Below are positions 28,901 to 38,912 of a stretch of 64,000 nt of DNA, one piece after another (position 1 is the stretch's first letter; every line of letters starts with the position of its first letter). Under the pieces are notes generated by a model, which saw only the letters and a program-made list of their open reading frames with translations, ran no database searches and was not told the origin of the DNA. The stretch is from the NCBI RefSeq assembly GCF_009877425.1, contig NZ_WXEY01000004.1, forward strand, positions 212,331-276,330, given 5' to 3'. Source of the DNA: Heliomicrobium undosum. Lineage in GTDB: Bacteria > Bacillota > Desulfitobacteriia > Heliobacteriales > Heliobacteriaceae. Position numbers and translations under genes: made by a program.

Positions 28901-29820
28901 TGGGCCGGCCCCGCATCGACGTGGTCGTCACCGTCTCGGGCATCTTCCGCGACCTCTTCCAGAACCAGATGGAACTCCTCGACGAGGCCGTCAAGACGGC
29001 TGCAGCCGCCGACGAGCCCCTTGAGATGAACTATATCCGCAAACACGCCCTAGCCCAGGCCAAGGAAATGAACATCCCCATCGAACAGGCCGCGACGCGC
29101 GTCTTCTCCAACGCGCCGGGCAGCTACGGCGGTAACGTCAACCAGATGGTCGAGAACAGCGCCTGGGAGGAAGCCGGCGAACTGGCCGACACCTTCATCA
29201 AGCGCAAGGGCTTTGCCTACGGCAAACAGGTGCGCGGCGAGGTGGCCGACGAGATTTACCGCTCCGCCCTCTCTAATGTGGACACGAGCTTCCAGAACGT
29301 GGACTCCTCCGAGGTGGGCATCGTCGACATCGACCACTACTACGAGTACCTGGGCGGTGTCTCAGCGGCCGTCAAGAGCATCCGCGGCGAGAAGCCCAAT
29401 GTGCTCGTCGCCGATACAACGACACCGAAGGTGCAGATCCGCTACCTGGAAGAGATGGTTCGCTTCGAGACGCGGACGAAGACCCTCAACCCCAAGTGGT
29501 ATGAAGGCATGCTCAAGCACGGCTACGAAGGCGTTCGCGAGATTCAGTCCCGCGTCGACAACACCTTCGGCTGGAGCGCCACGACCGACGCCGTCGACAA
29601 CTGGGTCTATGACGAGATCACTGACGTCTACATCACTGATGAGACGATGCGCAACCGCCTGAAGGAACTGAACGCCCACGCCCTGCGCGGAATCGTCCGC
29701 CGGCTCCTCGAGGCCAACCGCCGCGGCTTCTGGGAGGCAGACGATGAGAAGCTTGATAAATTGATGGAGATCTACCAAGACATCGAGGATGAGATCGAAG
29801 GGGTCAGCGTTCCGGCTTAA
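25927..29820 (+). CDS. bchH: magnesium chelatase porphyrin-binding subunit H
   Basis: A 1297-residue CobN/Mg-chelatase family protein, the largest gene in the window and of normal BchH length. It carries the conserved HFGTHGALEFMPGHQVG segment with the active-site region, and NAPGSYGGNVNQMVENSAW downstream. It binds protoporphyrin IX and inserts Mg2+ at the expense of ATP hydrolysed by BchI-BchD. GGGGGGATA precedes ATG 25927, 13 bases after bchD. In BchI/D/H systems this step is the branch point from haem. Confidence 0.97.
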   Translation: MSKKVMRFVQVYLERQISSAFSRAIEASNRTQPIEISVTSFCVHELKEKTKIEEFRQAVLNADLLFVGHVFVDDIARTIADVIRKEGQQVPTVVVVNAMPELMKLTRMGGFKMGSEQSNEYMNIIKRFKKNTDTEEAQGKKSGPPMNTDVMMTLVRTVPKLLKYIPGKMQDLRSYMLCYLYWLNGSPKNLGNMVLMLAKQYFAPEADISFDAPVEYAEEGIYHPDSDRWFTSRAEYEEWYRRHAPSELRVGLIVLRTSLLADNHDHYDAVIRALEAKGLGVVPGIAKGLDYRHVVEHMFMGKGDVRKVDGVISLTSFSLVGGPASNDAESAVKVLSALSVPYLSAIPLEFQTIDEWKSDLSGLNPVQVALNVAIPELDGLVAPTVYSGYAVHGASKAIPIPERIELLTERMRRMIRLRTTAKADKKLGIVIFSFPPDKGNVGTAAYLDVFKSLYNLLRRLDEEGYTVELPESPEALIKMIVDDETSMLPSANLHVGGRVTVEEYEKINPYWKQIAETWGPAPGELNTDGQDLLVFGRRLGNVFIGVQPSFGYESDPIKLLFTRNACPHHGFATFYRWLDKVYQADALLHFGTHGALEFMPGHQVGMTEYCWPDRLLGPVPNFYLYSVNNPSEATIAKRRSAATLVSYLTPPAENAGLYKDLRDLKDLISMWGENRHNARGESILETIIEKVLALHLDKDVPLTKEPGQEFIGKLYVYLTDLENRLIPTGLHILGEAPHAQTLGDYLSAISYFDRPEKGIRSLAGLASEAMGIPFSDLERRAELGEQAAIEKLEVVRQAVQHGVQKMIAEFLQKDERGRFSFLRGKAETLAAKAMQEFLLDRTQTGLEVDIPVAARTFVYLQDVLKDIVLAEEVNGLIKALDGEYIKPGPGGDPVRNPKTLPTGHNIHALDPQAIPTSVAVRAGQRVAEMMLQKLYDANGVYPESIAVVLWGTDNIKTYGEGIAQAMALMGIKPVPDDLGRMTRLRLIPLEELGRPRIDVVVTVSGIFRDLFQNQMELLDEAVKTAAAADEPLEMNYIRKHALAQAKEMNIPIEQAATRVFSNAPGSYGGNVNQMVENSAWEEAGELADTFIKRKGFAYGKQVRGEVADEIYRSALSNVDTSFQNVDSSEVGIVDIDHYYEYLGGVSAAVKSIRGEKPNVLVADTTTPKVQIRYLEEMVRFETRTKTLNPKWYEGMLKHGYEGVREIQSRVDNTFGWSATTDAVDNWVYDEITDVYITDETMRNRLKELNAHALRGIVRRLLEANRRGFWEADDEKLDKLMEIYQDIEDEIEGVSVPA

Positions 29821-29878
29821 AGCTCTCCTTCGTAATCGCGACAAAAAACGTTTGTTACAGGATAGGGGAGAATTTGGC

Positions 29879-31435
29879 GTGACACAAAAGACAAGGAACC
29901 ACGGTAAAGTTGTCGTGGTCGGCGCCGGCGCCGGCGGCCTGAGCGCCGCTGTCCGCCTGGCCGCCCAAGGCTGGGATGTGACGGTGCTGGAAAAAGAACC
30001 GGCGCTCGGTGGACGTTTGAGCGCTGTTGAGGCGGACGGGTACACCATCGACATCGGGCCGACCATCCTGATGATGAACGATGTCTTTGAACAGTTCTTC
30101 CAGGACCACGGGCGGGATATCCGCGATTACCTGGAACTCGTCCGCGTCGATCCGTGCTACCACCTGCATTTTACCGACGGGACCCGCCTGACCCCCTCCA
30201 TCGATATGAAAGAACTCCTCGACGAGATCCGTTCCCTGAACCCTGATGATGTCGATGGCTACCTGCGCTTTCTCGCCCAGATCCACCGGCGCTACATGTA
30301 CGCCCGCGAGCATTTCATCGAAAAGGCATTCGTCAAGCCCTCCGACTTCTTCAATCCGGAAACCCTGTCGGCCATGCTGCAGTTGAAGACCCTCAACAAC
30401 ATGTATGACGACATCGCCCGGTTCATCAAGGACGAGCGCCTGCGCATCGCCCTGACCTTCCAAGCCATCTACCTGGGCATCTCGCCCTTTGACGCCCCCT
30501 CGATCTACACGCTGATCGCCTATGTGGAGCATGGCCTAAGCGGTGTCTGGTACCCGAAGGGCGGCATGAACGCCATTGCCAAGGCGATGGCCCGTCTCCT
30601 CGGCGAGTTCGGCGGCGTCGTCCGCTGTAACGCCGAGGTCGCCCAGATCCGCATCGAAAACGGCCGCGCGCGCGGCGTCCGCCTCACCAGCGGCGAGGAG
30701 ATCGCCGCCGACGTGGTCATCTCTAACGCCGACTTTCCCTACACCATGGAGAAGCTCGTCGAACCGGCCTACAGGGGCAAATACACGCCGGAGAAGCTCT
30801 CGCGCATGGAGAACACGGTCGGCACCTTCATGCTCTACCTGGGTGTCAACAAGCGCTACGAAGACCTGCATGTCCACAACATCTACTTTACGCCCGACTA
30901 TAAAAAGAGCATGGACGAACTGTTCTCCGCGCGCATCCTGCCGGAGGATCCGGCCATGTACGTCTATTCGCCGACAAAATACGATGCAACGGTGGCCCCG
31001 CCGGGGAAAGAGGTCATCTATGTCCTCGTCCCGGTGCCGAACCTGGACAGCGGCATCGACTGGAAAAAAGAGACCGGTCGCTACCGCGAACTGGTCCTCA
31101 AAAAGCTGGAACGGTGGGGACTGACTGACCTGAGTCAGCATATCGAGTTTGAGCGCGTCTACACGCCGGAGACCTTCCAGAAGCGATTCAACGTCTACCG
31201 TGGCGCCTCCTTCGGCCTGGCGCCGACGCTCTTCCAGTCCGGTTACTTCCGCCCGAGCATCAAGTCGGAGAAGGTGAGCAACCTCTACTTCTCCGGCGCC
31301 AGCGTCCACCCCGGCGGCGGCGTCCCCGTCGTCCTCGTCTGCGGCAAGCTGGTCTCCGATCAGGTGATGAAAGACAGTGGCCTGGTCATGAAAAGCGGCC
31401 GCAATGCGGCCGCGGGGGTAGCGGCGACCTTTTAG
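29879..31435 (+). CDS. crtN: diapophytoene-type carotenoid desaturase
   Basis: A 518-residue FAD-dependent desaturase. The dinucleotide-binding motif is VVVVGAGAGGLSAAVRLA, followed by LEKEPALGGRLS, and the C-terminal bacterial desaturase signature region contains FSGASVHPGGGVPVVL. Heliobacteria accumulate the C30 carotenoid 4,4'-diaponeurosporene, so CrtN rather than CrtI is the likely type; the C30 substrate is family knowledge, not visible here. GTG 29879 is placed after ATAGGGGAG; an ATG at 29789 lies within bchH. The partner synthase crtM is not in the window. Confidence 0.9.
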   Translation: MTQKTRNHGKVVVVGAGAGGLSAAVRLAAQGWDVTVLEKEPALGGRLSAVEADGYTIDIGPTILMMNDVFEQFFQDHGRDIRDYLELVRVDPCYHLHFTDGTRLTPSIDMKELLDEIRSLNPDDVDGYLRFLAQIHRRYMYAREHFIEKAFVKPSDFFNPETLSAMLQLKTLNNMYDDIARFIKDERLRIALTFQAIYLGISPFDAPSIYTLIAYVEHGLSGVWYPKGGMNAIAKAMARLLGEFGGVVRCNAEVAQIRIENGRARGVRLTSGEEIAADVVISNADFPYTMEKLVEPAYRGKYTPEKLSRMENTVGTFMLYLGVNKRYEDLHVHNIYFTPDYKKSMDELFSARILPEDPAMYVYSPTKYDATVAPPGKEVIYVLVPVPNLDSGIDWKKETGRYRELVLKKLERWGLTDLSQHIEFERVYTPETFQKRFNVYRGASFGLAPTLFQSGYFRPSIKSEKVSNLYFSGASVHPGGGVPVVLVCGKLVSDQVMKDSGLVMKSGRNAAAGVAATF

Positions 31436-31493
31436 AAGTCCCAATCAGACGAGGAACCACAGACAAGGAAACCACAAACGAATCATAATCATC

Positions 31494-31523
31494 AAAGGCT
31501 GCGATTGTTGTCGCGGCCTTTTT
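31494..31523 (+). terminator. terminator closing the photosynthesis cluster
   Basis: AAAGGCTGCGA (31494-31504), loop TTGTTG, TCGCGGCCTTT (31511-31521), one G-U pair, then TT. It ends the bchJ-to-crtN series. Confidence 0.85.
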
Positions 31524-31619
31524 CCATTGAGGGAGAAGGATTGCAATACGACCGTTGCAAAGCATCCCATACTTCTGCCCTGTCTTGTAAAATTAACACG
31601 AAAATTTTGCGCTGCAACC

Positions 31620-31661
31620 TTGTCCTCCCCGACAATTTTCTCTTGCGTCGATAGGTATAAT
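31620..31661 (+). promoter_or_regulatory. candidate spoIIE promoter
   Basis: TATAAT at 31656-31661 with an inverted repeat TTGTC-N6-GACAA at 31620-31635 upstream. No canonical -35 is present at 17 bases. In Bacillus the spoIIE promoter is sigma-A dependent with wide spacing and is activated by Spo0A-P; the inverted repeat could be a diverged Spo0A site, which is a guess. Confidence 0.4.
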
Positions 31662-31704
31662 GGAAAAAGATACCAAATGGCGAAGGCGAAACGGGGGATC
31701 AAGA

Positions 31705-34458
31705 TTGTGGGATGAGCCGAAAGTTTATCCTTTTCGTCGGGAACGGATCCCAGCGCGTGATGAAGGCAAAGGGAAAAAAAGCGGATGGTTCTCCTGGTTC
31801 GGCAAGATTGCCGCTTTAGCGGCCCCAGGCGCATGGTTGACGCCAGGACGACTGCGAAGAGAGACCCGGCCGGCAGCGGCTGGTCCCAAAGTCCTTGACG
31901 GGTTTAGCGAAAAAAGGGGGGACACTGCCCGCCCGAAGGTTACGGCTGGCCTTTCGTCATCTCTCAAGGCCGTAACGGGCAAGATGACCCAATCGGCCGG
32001 AGTGGCGCTGCACAACGTCAATTCCCTGTCAGCCGCGCTCGGCAAAGCATGGCGGGAAGGGATGTCTTTCAGCCGGGACATCCGCGTCTGGCTCTGGTGG
32101 ATCGGCATCTTCCTGCTGGCGCGAGGAACCCTGCTAGGCGGCCTGGCGGCAGCCGCCCCGGCGGCGCTGGCGGTGACAGCGGCGCGCCGGCCCGGGATGT
32201 TGCTTTGGAGTGTCACTGCAGCGGCGGCAGGATGGTATACGGGGCGGTTTTCCCCGGAAATGGCGGCCCTTTCCCAAGACCCTCTCGGCGTGCGCCCGAT
32301 CATACAACTGGCGGCATGGCTGTCCGTCGCCGCCGTCACAACGATTGTCGCCCGTCGGCGCAATCCATCGGCTACCATGCTCGCTGTTATGACCGCCTTG
32401 ACGATCTGGGCGGTGGAAGGCGCAGCGGTGGCATGGATGACCCCCTCCCTTTACAGCGGTGTGCTGGTCACCTTTGAGGGGCTTTTTGCCGCTGTTGCCG
32501 TCGTCATCATGGCCACAGCAGAAAACACGCTGGAAGCGCCGACGGGGCGGACCTGGAACCGGGACGAACAGGCATGCCTGGTGGTCCTTGGCCTGCTCTT
32601 CTTGCTGGGCTTTCCCCAGGAACCGCTGTTCGGCCTTACCCTGCCGGGGATCGTCGCCAAATTCTGCGTGCTCCTTGCGGCATACGCGATCGGACCTGGC
32701 GCAGGCGCCGCCGGCGGCGTCGCGATCGGACTGCTCCCGCCGCTGGCAATCTTCGGCGCGCCGTCATCGTTGGCCCTCCTGGCCCTCTCCGGGCTGTTGG
32801 CCGGCTTGTTTCGCCCCTGGGCGAAACCGGGTGTGATCGGCGGTTTCCTATCGGGTCACCTGCTGCTTTCCATTTATATGTCCAATTCCCAGGATGTGCG
32901 GTCACTGCTGTTGGAAGCGGCGATCGCCGGCCTGCTCCTCATCGTCTGGCCGTCCGGTTGGGTGCAGCGTCTGCGCCAGCGCCTGTCTGCCCGAAAAAAG
33001 GAGTTTGTCCTACCGGAACCGGCCGTTCCGGTCAGCGCAAAGATCGACGAAATGGGCCGCATGATCGGGCAGATGGCCGTCACCTTCGATGAGATGGCAG
33101 AGCCGGCGCCTGCGCCGGGAGACAAGCCCTGGGAGCCGATCCTGCTAGCGATCGCTGAACGGGTGTGCAAGCCCTGTCCGAGTTATGGGCTATGTTGGGA
33201 ACGGGATGCCGAGCGGACGCGGCAATACCTGAACGAAATCCTCCAACAGGTGGAGGAGAAAGGCCAGGTGACGGCCAAATCGTTGACGCCTCAACTGGCT
33301 CGCCGCTGCGCCCGCCTGGCTGAACTGTCAGCCACCATCGGATGCCTGTTGGAGACGGTGGAAGTGGATCGTTACTGGCGGCGCAGGCTCAGCGAAGGAA
33401 GGCATCTCGTCAGCGCCCACTTCCGGGGACTGGCGGGATGGATGACATCGCTCGCCCACGACCTGGAGCATGCATCGCCGCCGGAAAAAAGAGGGGAACG
33501 GCTGGCCAAGGCGCTGGAGGAGCGCGGCTTCCGCCTCAAGGCGCTCAAAGAGCACGGCGAGGGCGAACATTGGCGGATATATGTGGAAGGCGGCGGCTGC
33601 TCCGGCACATGGCCTTGCGCGGAACATGCCGCAGCAACTGCCGCAGAGGTGCTCGGTCAAACCTTTATCGTCGGCAAGTCCGACTGCCGCAGCGGCGCCC
33701 CCGGCCGGTGCGCCTTCAGCCTGATCCCTGTCCGGCCCTATGGCATTCAGATCGGCGTGGCCCAGGCCGCCCGCCACGGCAGCGCCGTCAGTGGCGACAC
33801 GGTCGGCCGATGGGAAGCGCCGGCATCGCGGATGGTCGTCTCCCTCAGCGACGGTTCAGGCGTTGGGCCGCGGGCCGCCCGTGAAAGCAGCGCCACCCTG
33901 TCATTGCTCGAACACCTTTGCCGTATGGGCATTCATCCGGGGGAGGCCTTGCGGTCTGTGAACGCCCTGGTCGCATTGGCCACAGAAGAGGAGTCTTTCG
34001 CCACAGTCGACATGGCCGTCATCGACCTGGCGTCGGCCGAGGCGGAGATCTTCAAACTCGGCGCAGCGGCCAGTTACCTCAAGCGAGGGCGGCGCGTGCA
34101 GGTTCTCCGGCAGTCCTCGCTGCCGCTGGGGATTCTAAAAAACGTGGAAGTGGAATCGCTCAGTGTGGCCATGCTGCCGGGCGACCGCCTGATCCTCGTC
34201 AGCGACGGCATCGTCGAGGCAAATCGTCCGGGCGCCGACGGGGGAGCAAAGGCCCGCCGCGGCCGCAGCAACGGCGAAAGCCTGGCGGGCGAAGGTTCTG
34301 ACTGGCTGGCCAACTGGCTGGAGCGCGATGCCACCGCTGATCCGCAGGCCCTGGCCGACCTGATCCTCCTGGAGGCGATCCGCCTGGGCGGAGGCAAGGC
34401 GCGGGATGACTGCAGTGTTGTCGTCGCCGCCCTATCGGGAAGAGAGGAAAGGGGATAA
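31705..34458 (+). CDS. spoIIE: stage II sporulation protein E, PP2C phosphatase
   Basis: A 917-residue protein with about ten transmembrane helices in residues 120-430, a central regulatory region containing cysteines (CKPCPSYGLCW), and a C-terminal PP2C-type Ser/Thr phosphatase domain with SDGSGVGPRAARESS and LVSDGIVEANR. SpoIIE dephosphorylates SpoIIAA to activate sigma-F in the forespore and also acts at the asymmetric septum. TTG 31705 lies six bases after GGGGGA. ATG 31660 overlaps a TATAAT and would be upstream of the inferred transcript start, so it is less likely. Confidence 0.93.
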   Translation: MWDEPKVYPFRRERIPARDEGKGKKSGWFSWFGKIAALAAPGAWLTPGRLRRETRPAAAGPKVLDGFSEKRGDTARPKVTAGLSSSLKAVTGKMTQSAGVALHNVNSLSAALGKAWREGMSFSRDIRVWLWWIGIFLLARGTLLGGLAAAAPAALAVTAARRPGMLLWSVTAAAAGWYTGRFSPEMAALSQDPLGVRPIIQLAAWLSVAAVTTIVARRRNPSATMLAVMTALTIWAVEGAAVAWMTPSLYSGVLVTFEGLFAAVAVVIMATAENTLEAPTGRTWNRDEQACLVVLGLLFLLGFPQEPLFGLTLPGIVAKFCVLLAAYAIGPGAGAAGGVAIGLLPPLAIFGAPSSLALLALSGLLAGLFRPWAKPGVIGGFLSGHLLLSIYMSNSQDVRSLLLEAAIAGLLLIVWPSGWVQRLRQRLSARKKEFVLPEPAVPVSAKIDEMGRMIGQMAVTFDEMAEPAPAPGDKPWEPILLAIAERVCKPCPSYGLCWERDAERTRQYLNEILQQVEEKGQVTAKSLTPQLARRCARLAELSATIGCLLETVEVDRYWRRRLSEGRHLVSAHFRGLAGWMTSLAHDLEHASPPEKRGERLAKALEERGFRLKALKEHGEGEHWRIYVEGGGCSGTWPCAEHAAATAAEVLGQTFIVGKSDCRSGAPGRCAFSLIPVRPYGIQIGVAQAARHGSAVSGDTVGRWEAPASRMVVSLSDGSGVGPRAARESSATLSLLEHLCRMGIHPGEALRSVNALVALATEEESFATVDMAVIDLASAEAEIFKLGAAASYLKRGRRVQVLRQSSLPLGILKNVEVESLSVAMLPGDRLILVSDGIVEANRPGADGGAKARRGRSNGESLAGEGSDWLANWLERDATADPQALADLILLEAIRLGGGKARDDCSVVVAALSGREERG

Positions 34459-34612
34459 GGGGTTTGTAGGGCTGATTTTTCGGAGAAGATAAGGACTAGG
34501 CGAATTTCGCCGGAGCGGGCAGGGAAACGTGAATCCATGTAGAAAGTAACCACATACGATACACATACGATAACCGGTAAAGATAGCCGGTAATAAAACC
34601 AACGCCAGCAGG

Positions 34613-36025
34613 GTGACCCGATTGCTTGATCGATTTCTCCAAACGCTCCACCGGCGCCAACTGATCGAACCGCAACAGCGCGTGCTTATCGCCGTATCCG
34701 GCGGCATCGACTCGATCAGTCTGTTGTTGTTGTTTCATCAAGCGGCGCCGCAACTGGACCTGAAACTATCGGTGGCCCATTACCACCACGGGCTGCGCGG
34801 GGAAGCTGCCGATGGTGACGAAGCTTTTGCGGCTGCGCTGGCCGGAAGGCTGGGGCTTCCCTTTTACCGGGAGCGGGCGCCGGAAGAATGGTGGACGCGG
34901 GAGCCGGGGACAAAAATGGAGGCCGCGCGGCGTCTGCGCTATGATTTTTTGGGGCGCGTCGCGAAAGCCGCCGACGCTGACCGGATTGCCCTGGGCCATC
35001 ATGCCGACGACCAGGTGGAAACGGTTTTGTTCCATTTCTTGCGCGGCAGCGGTCTGCGCGGATTGGCGGGCATGCCGATCCGGCGCGGCCCTTACATCCG
35101 GCCGCTGCTTACCTTTCGACGGGCCGAATTGGAGGCCTTTCTCCAGGCGGAGCGACAGGAATGGCGTCACGACGCCAGCAATGACTCCACCCTCTACACG
35201 CGCAACCGGATCCGCCATGGTCTGATCCCGTTGTTGCATGACTATAATCCACGTTTTGCCGAGGCCATCGGACGCACAAGCCGCCTCTGCGTCGATGACG
35301 CCGACTACCTGGACGAGGTGACCAGCCGGGAATTGGCCCGGCTGACGAACGAAGAGGGACTCGATGCCAAAGGTCTGGAAGCGTTGCCCATGGCCATCCG
35401 CCGACGTGTTCTGCGCCGCTATATCGAAGCAGGGACGGGGATTCCCGACCTGACGCCCGGCTTTGAAAAAACAGAGGCGATGCTGCAACGACTGACCGAG
35501 CGGGGCGGCAAAAGCGGGCCTGTCGACCAGGCCGGCGGACACACCCTTGTCAGTGAAGCCGGCCGGCTTCGCCTCTACAAGGACCTCCCTTGGAAGGCAG
35601 ACGACGGCTTTTGCCGTCCCTTGCCGGAGCCTGGCGAGCCGGGGCGTTGGCAGTCGGTCGCGGTGCCCGAGGGCGGCGGGAGGATGCGCATCGCCAGATG
35701 GAATCGCATCGATGATAGGGACCCACTGGAACCGGGTGAACGTGAAATCTGCCTCAAACCATCCATATCGGCCCTCGGTCCCCTGGTCATCCGCAGTCGG
35801 AGACCGGGCGATTGGTTTTACCCCGCTGGAGGGGCGGGGAGAAAGAAAGTCAAAGACTACCTCATCGACCAAAAGGTGCCCCGGAGTATCAGACAGAAGA
35901 TCCCCTTATTGACAGCAGGAGAGGAGGTACTCTGGATCATCGGATATCGACCCGACCGCCGTTTTCTCTCAACCGCAGCGACAACCCCCATCATCGTGCT
36001 TCGTTGGCAAGGCAAAAGTATTTGA
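34613..36025 (+). CDS. tilS: tRNA(Ile)-lysidine synthase
   Basis: A 470-residue N-type ATP pyrophosphatase. The PP-loop SGGIDS lies at residues 29-34, followed by HYHHGLRGEAADGDE and LGHHADDQVET; a C-terminal substrate-binding domain ends with IRSRRPGDWFYP and KKVKDYLIDQKVP. It modifies C34 of tRNA-Ile(CAT) so that it reads AUA. It sits between spoIIE and ftsH as in Bacillus, where hprT additionally lies between tilS and ftsH; no hprT is found here. GTG 34613 is used; TTG 34622 is possible. Confidence 0.95.
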   Translation: MTRLLDRFLQTLHRRQLIEPQQRVLIAVSGGIDSISLLLLFHQAAPQLDLKLSVAHYHHGLRGEAADGDEAFAAALAGRLGLPFYRERAPEEWWTREPGTKMEAARRLRYDFLGRVAKAADADRIALGHHADDQVETVLFHFLRGSGLRGLAGMPIRRGPYIRPLLTFRRAELEAFLQAERQEWRHDASNDSTLYTRNRIRHGLIPLLHDYNPRFAEAIGRTSRLCVDDADYLDEVTSRELARLTNEEGLDAKGLEALPMAIRRRVLRRYIEAGTGIPDLTPGFEKTEAMLQRLTERGGKSGPVDQAGGHTLVSEAGRLRLYKDLPWKADDGFCRPLPEPGEPGRWQSVAVPEGGGRMRIARWNRIDDRDPLEPGEREICLKPSISALGPLVIRSRRPGDWFYPAGGAGRKKVKDYLIDQKVPRSIRQKIPLLTAGEEVLWIIGYRPDRRFLSTAATTPIIVLRWQGKSI

Positions 36026-36151
36026 TTAGGCAGTTCTTCCTGTGCTACAATAGCGGGGAATGGCCGAATTTTTCCAAAAACTCGCTGGCTGATCCAGAAC
36101 GGGAACGATCATTATCCCGAGCAGGATCGAGACAGTGGGAGGAGGTTACAC

Positions 36152-37957
<1,806 letters not shown>

Positions 37958-38000
37958 TTTCCTTACCGGTTCCTTAATTGAAGGGTTTCCTGGCCCGTAC

Positions 38001-38038
38001 ACCGGGGGCCGGGGCGTTGCCTCAGCTCCCGGTTTTAT
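38001..38038 (+). terminator. terminator after ftsH
   Basis: ACCGGGGGC (38001-38009) and GCTCCCGGT (38025-38033), one G-U pair, followed by TTTATT. Confidence 0.75.
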
Positions 38039-38085
38039 TATGACGGGAAGATCAAGAATCTTGTGAAAAAGGGGTACAAGCAGAA

Positions 38086-38535
38086 ATGGAACGCACCTAT
38101 CTCATGATCAAACCTGACGGCGTTCAGCGCGGTCTCGTCGGGGAAATCATCAGCCGCTTTGAGAAAAAAGGCTTCAAGCTTGTCGGCATGAAGTTTCTCC
38201 GCCTGACCAGGGAGATGGCCGAAAAGCACTATGCCGAGCATGTGGGCAAGCCCTTTTTCGCGGGTCTTGTCGACTACATCATCTCCGGTCCTGTTGTGGC
38301 CATGTGCTGGGAAGGGAAAGAAGTTGTCTCCGTTTCGCGGGAGATGATGGGCGCCACCAATCCTGCCAAGGCTGCGCCGGGGACCATCCGCGGCGCCTAT
38401 GCCGTCGATATCGGCCGCAACATCATCCACGGATCGGACTCTCCCGCCTCTGCCGAGCGGGAACTGTCCATCTACTTCGAGAGCGCTGAACTGGTCGAGT
38501 GGGACCGGACGGTGCAAGGCTGGATTACAGAGTAA
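38086..38535 (+). CDS. ndk: nucleoside diphosphate kinase
   Basis: A 149-residue protein of normal length. It begins [21 protein letters not shown] and has the active-site histidine in NIIHGSDS (H115), which carries the phosphate between NTPs and NDPs. The start is ATG 38086. It is flanked by terminators on both sides, so it is probably monocistronic, although no clear promoter was seen in the short gap after ftsH. Confidence 0.97.
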   Translation: MERTYLMIKPDGVQRGLVGEIISRFEKKGFKLVGMKFLRLTREMAEKHYAEHVGKPFFAGLVDYIISGPVVAMCWEGKEVVSVSREMMGATNPAKAAPGTIRGAYAVDIGRNIIHGSDSPASAERELSIYFESAELVEWDRTVQGWITE

Positions 38536-38562
38536 TAAAGACTGCCAACCGAGAAACCGAGG

Positions 38563-38586
38563 ACCGGCGCGACGCGCCGGTTTTTA
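38563..38586 (+). terminator. terminator after ndk
   Basis: ACCGGCGC (38563-38570), loop GAC, GCGCCGGT (38574-38581), then TTTTT. Confidence 0.92.
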
Positions 38587-38768
38587 TCTTTGTGCCGCAT
38601 CTCTTGTGCAACCAGAGCGCGGTCATGAAAGCACCATCGTTCTACAAGCCCTCCGAGCAATGGATGGCCTTGGTTAGTGTTTATGGAACAAGCAGGAATC
38701 TGCGAGGGACGGGCCGAATAACATATAGATATCCCGGAATCATAATTTGTTAAGCCATAAGAAAAACC
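38587..38768 (+). other. intergenic stretch without a supported gene
   Basis: Between the ndk terminator and the promoter of the ABC1 kinase gene. Short overlapping frames run through it but lack ribosome sites and family features. I see no repeat or RNA structure. Confidence 0.4.
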
Positions 38769-38796
38769 TTTACAAATCCCGCACGTTCCTTATACT
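38769..38796 (+). promoter_or_regulatory. candidate promoter of the ABC1 kinase gene
   Basis: TTTACA (38769-38774), 16-base spacer, TATACT (38791-38796). The leader would be about 110 bases. The -35 region TTTACAAATC is the same as that of the hemA promoter. Confidence 0.6.
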
Positions 38797-38912
38797 TTTA
38801 AATACCATGATATTTATCACAAAACGACATACGATGTCACGAATCCGCTCCGTTCTCAGCATCCTTCGAGCACGCAAAAAAGTATAAAGAAGCAAAATCG
38901 AGGAGCGACTTC

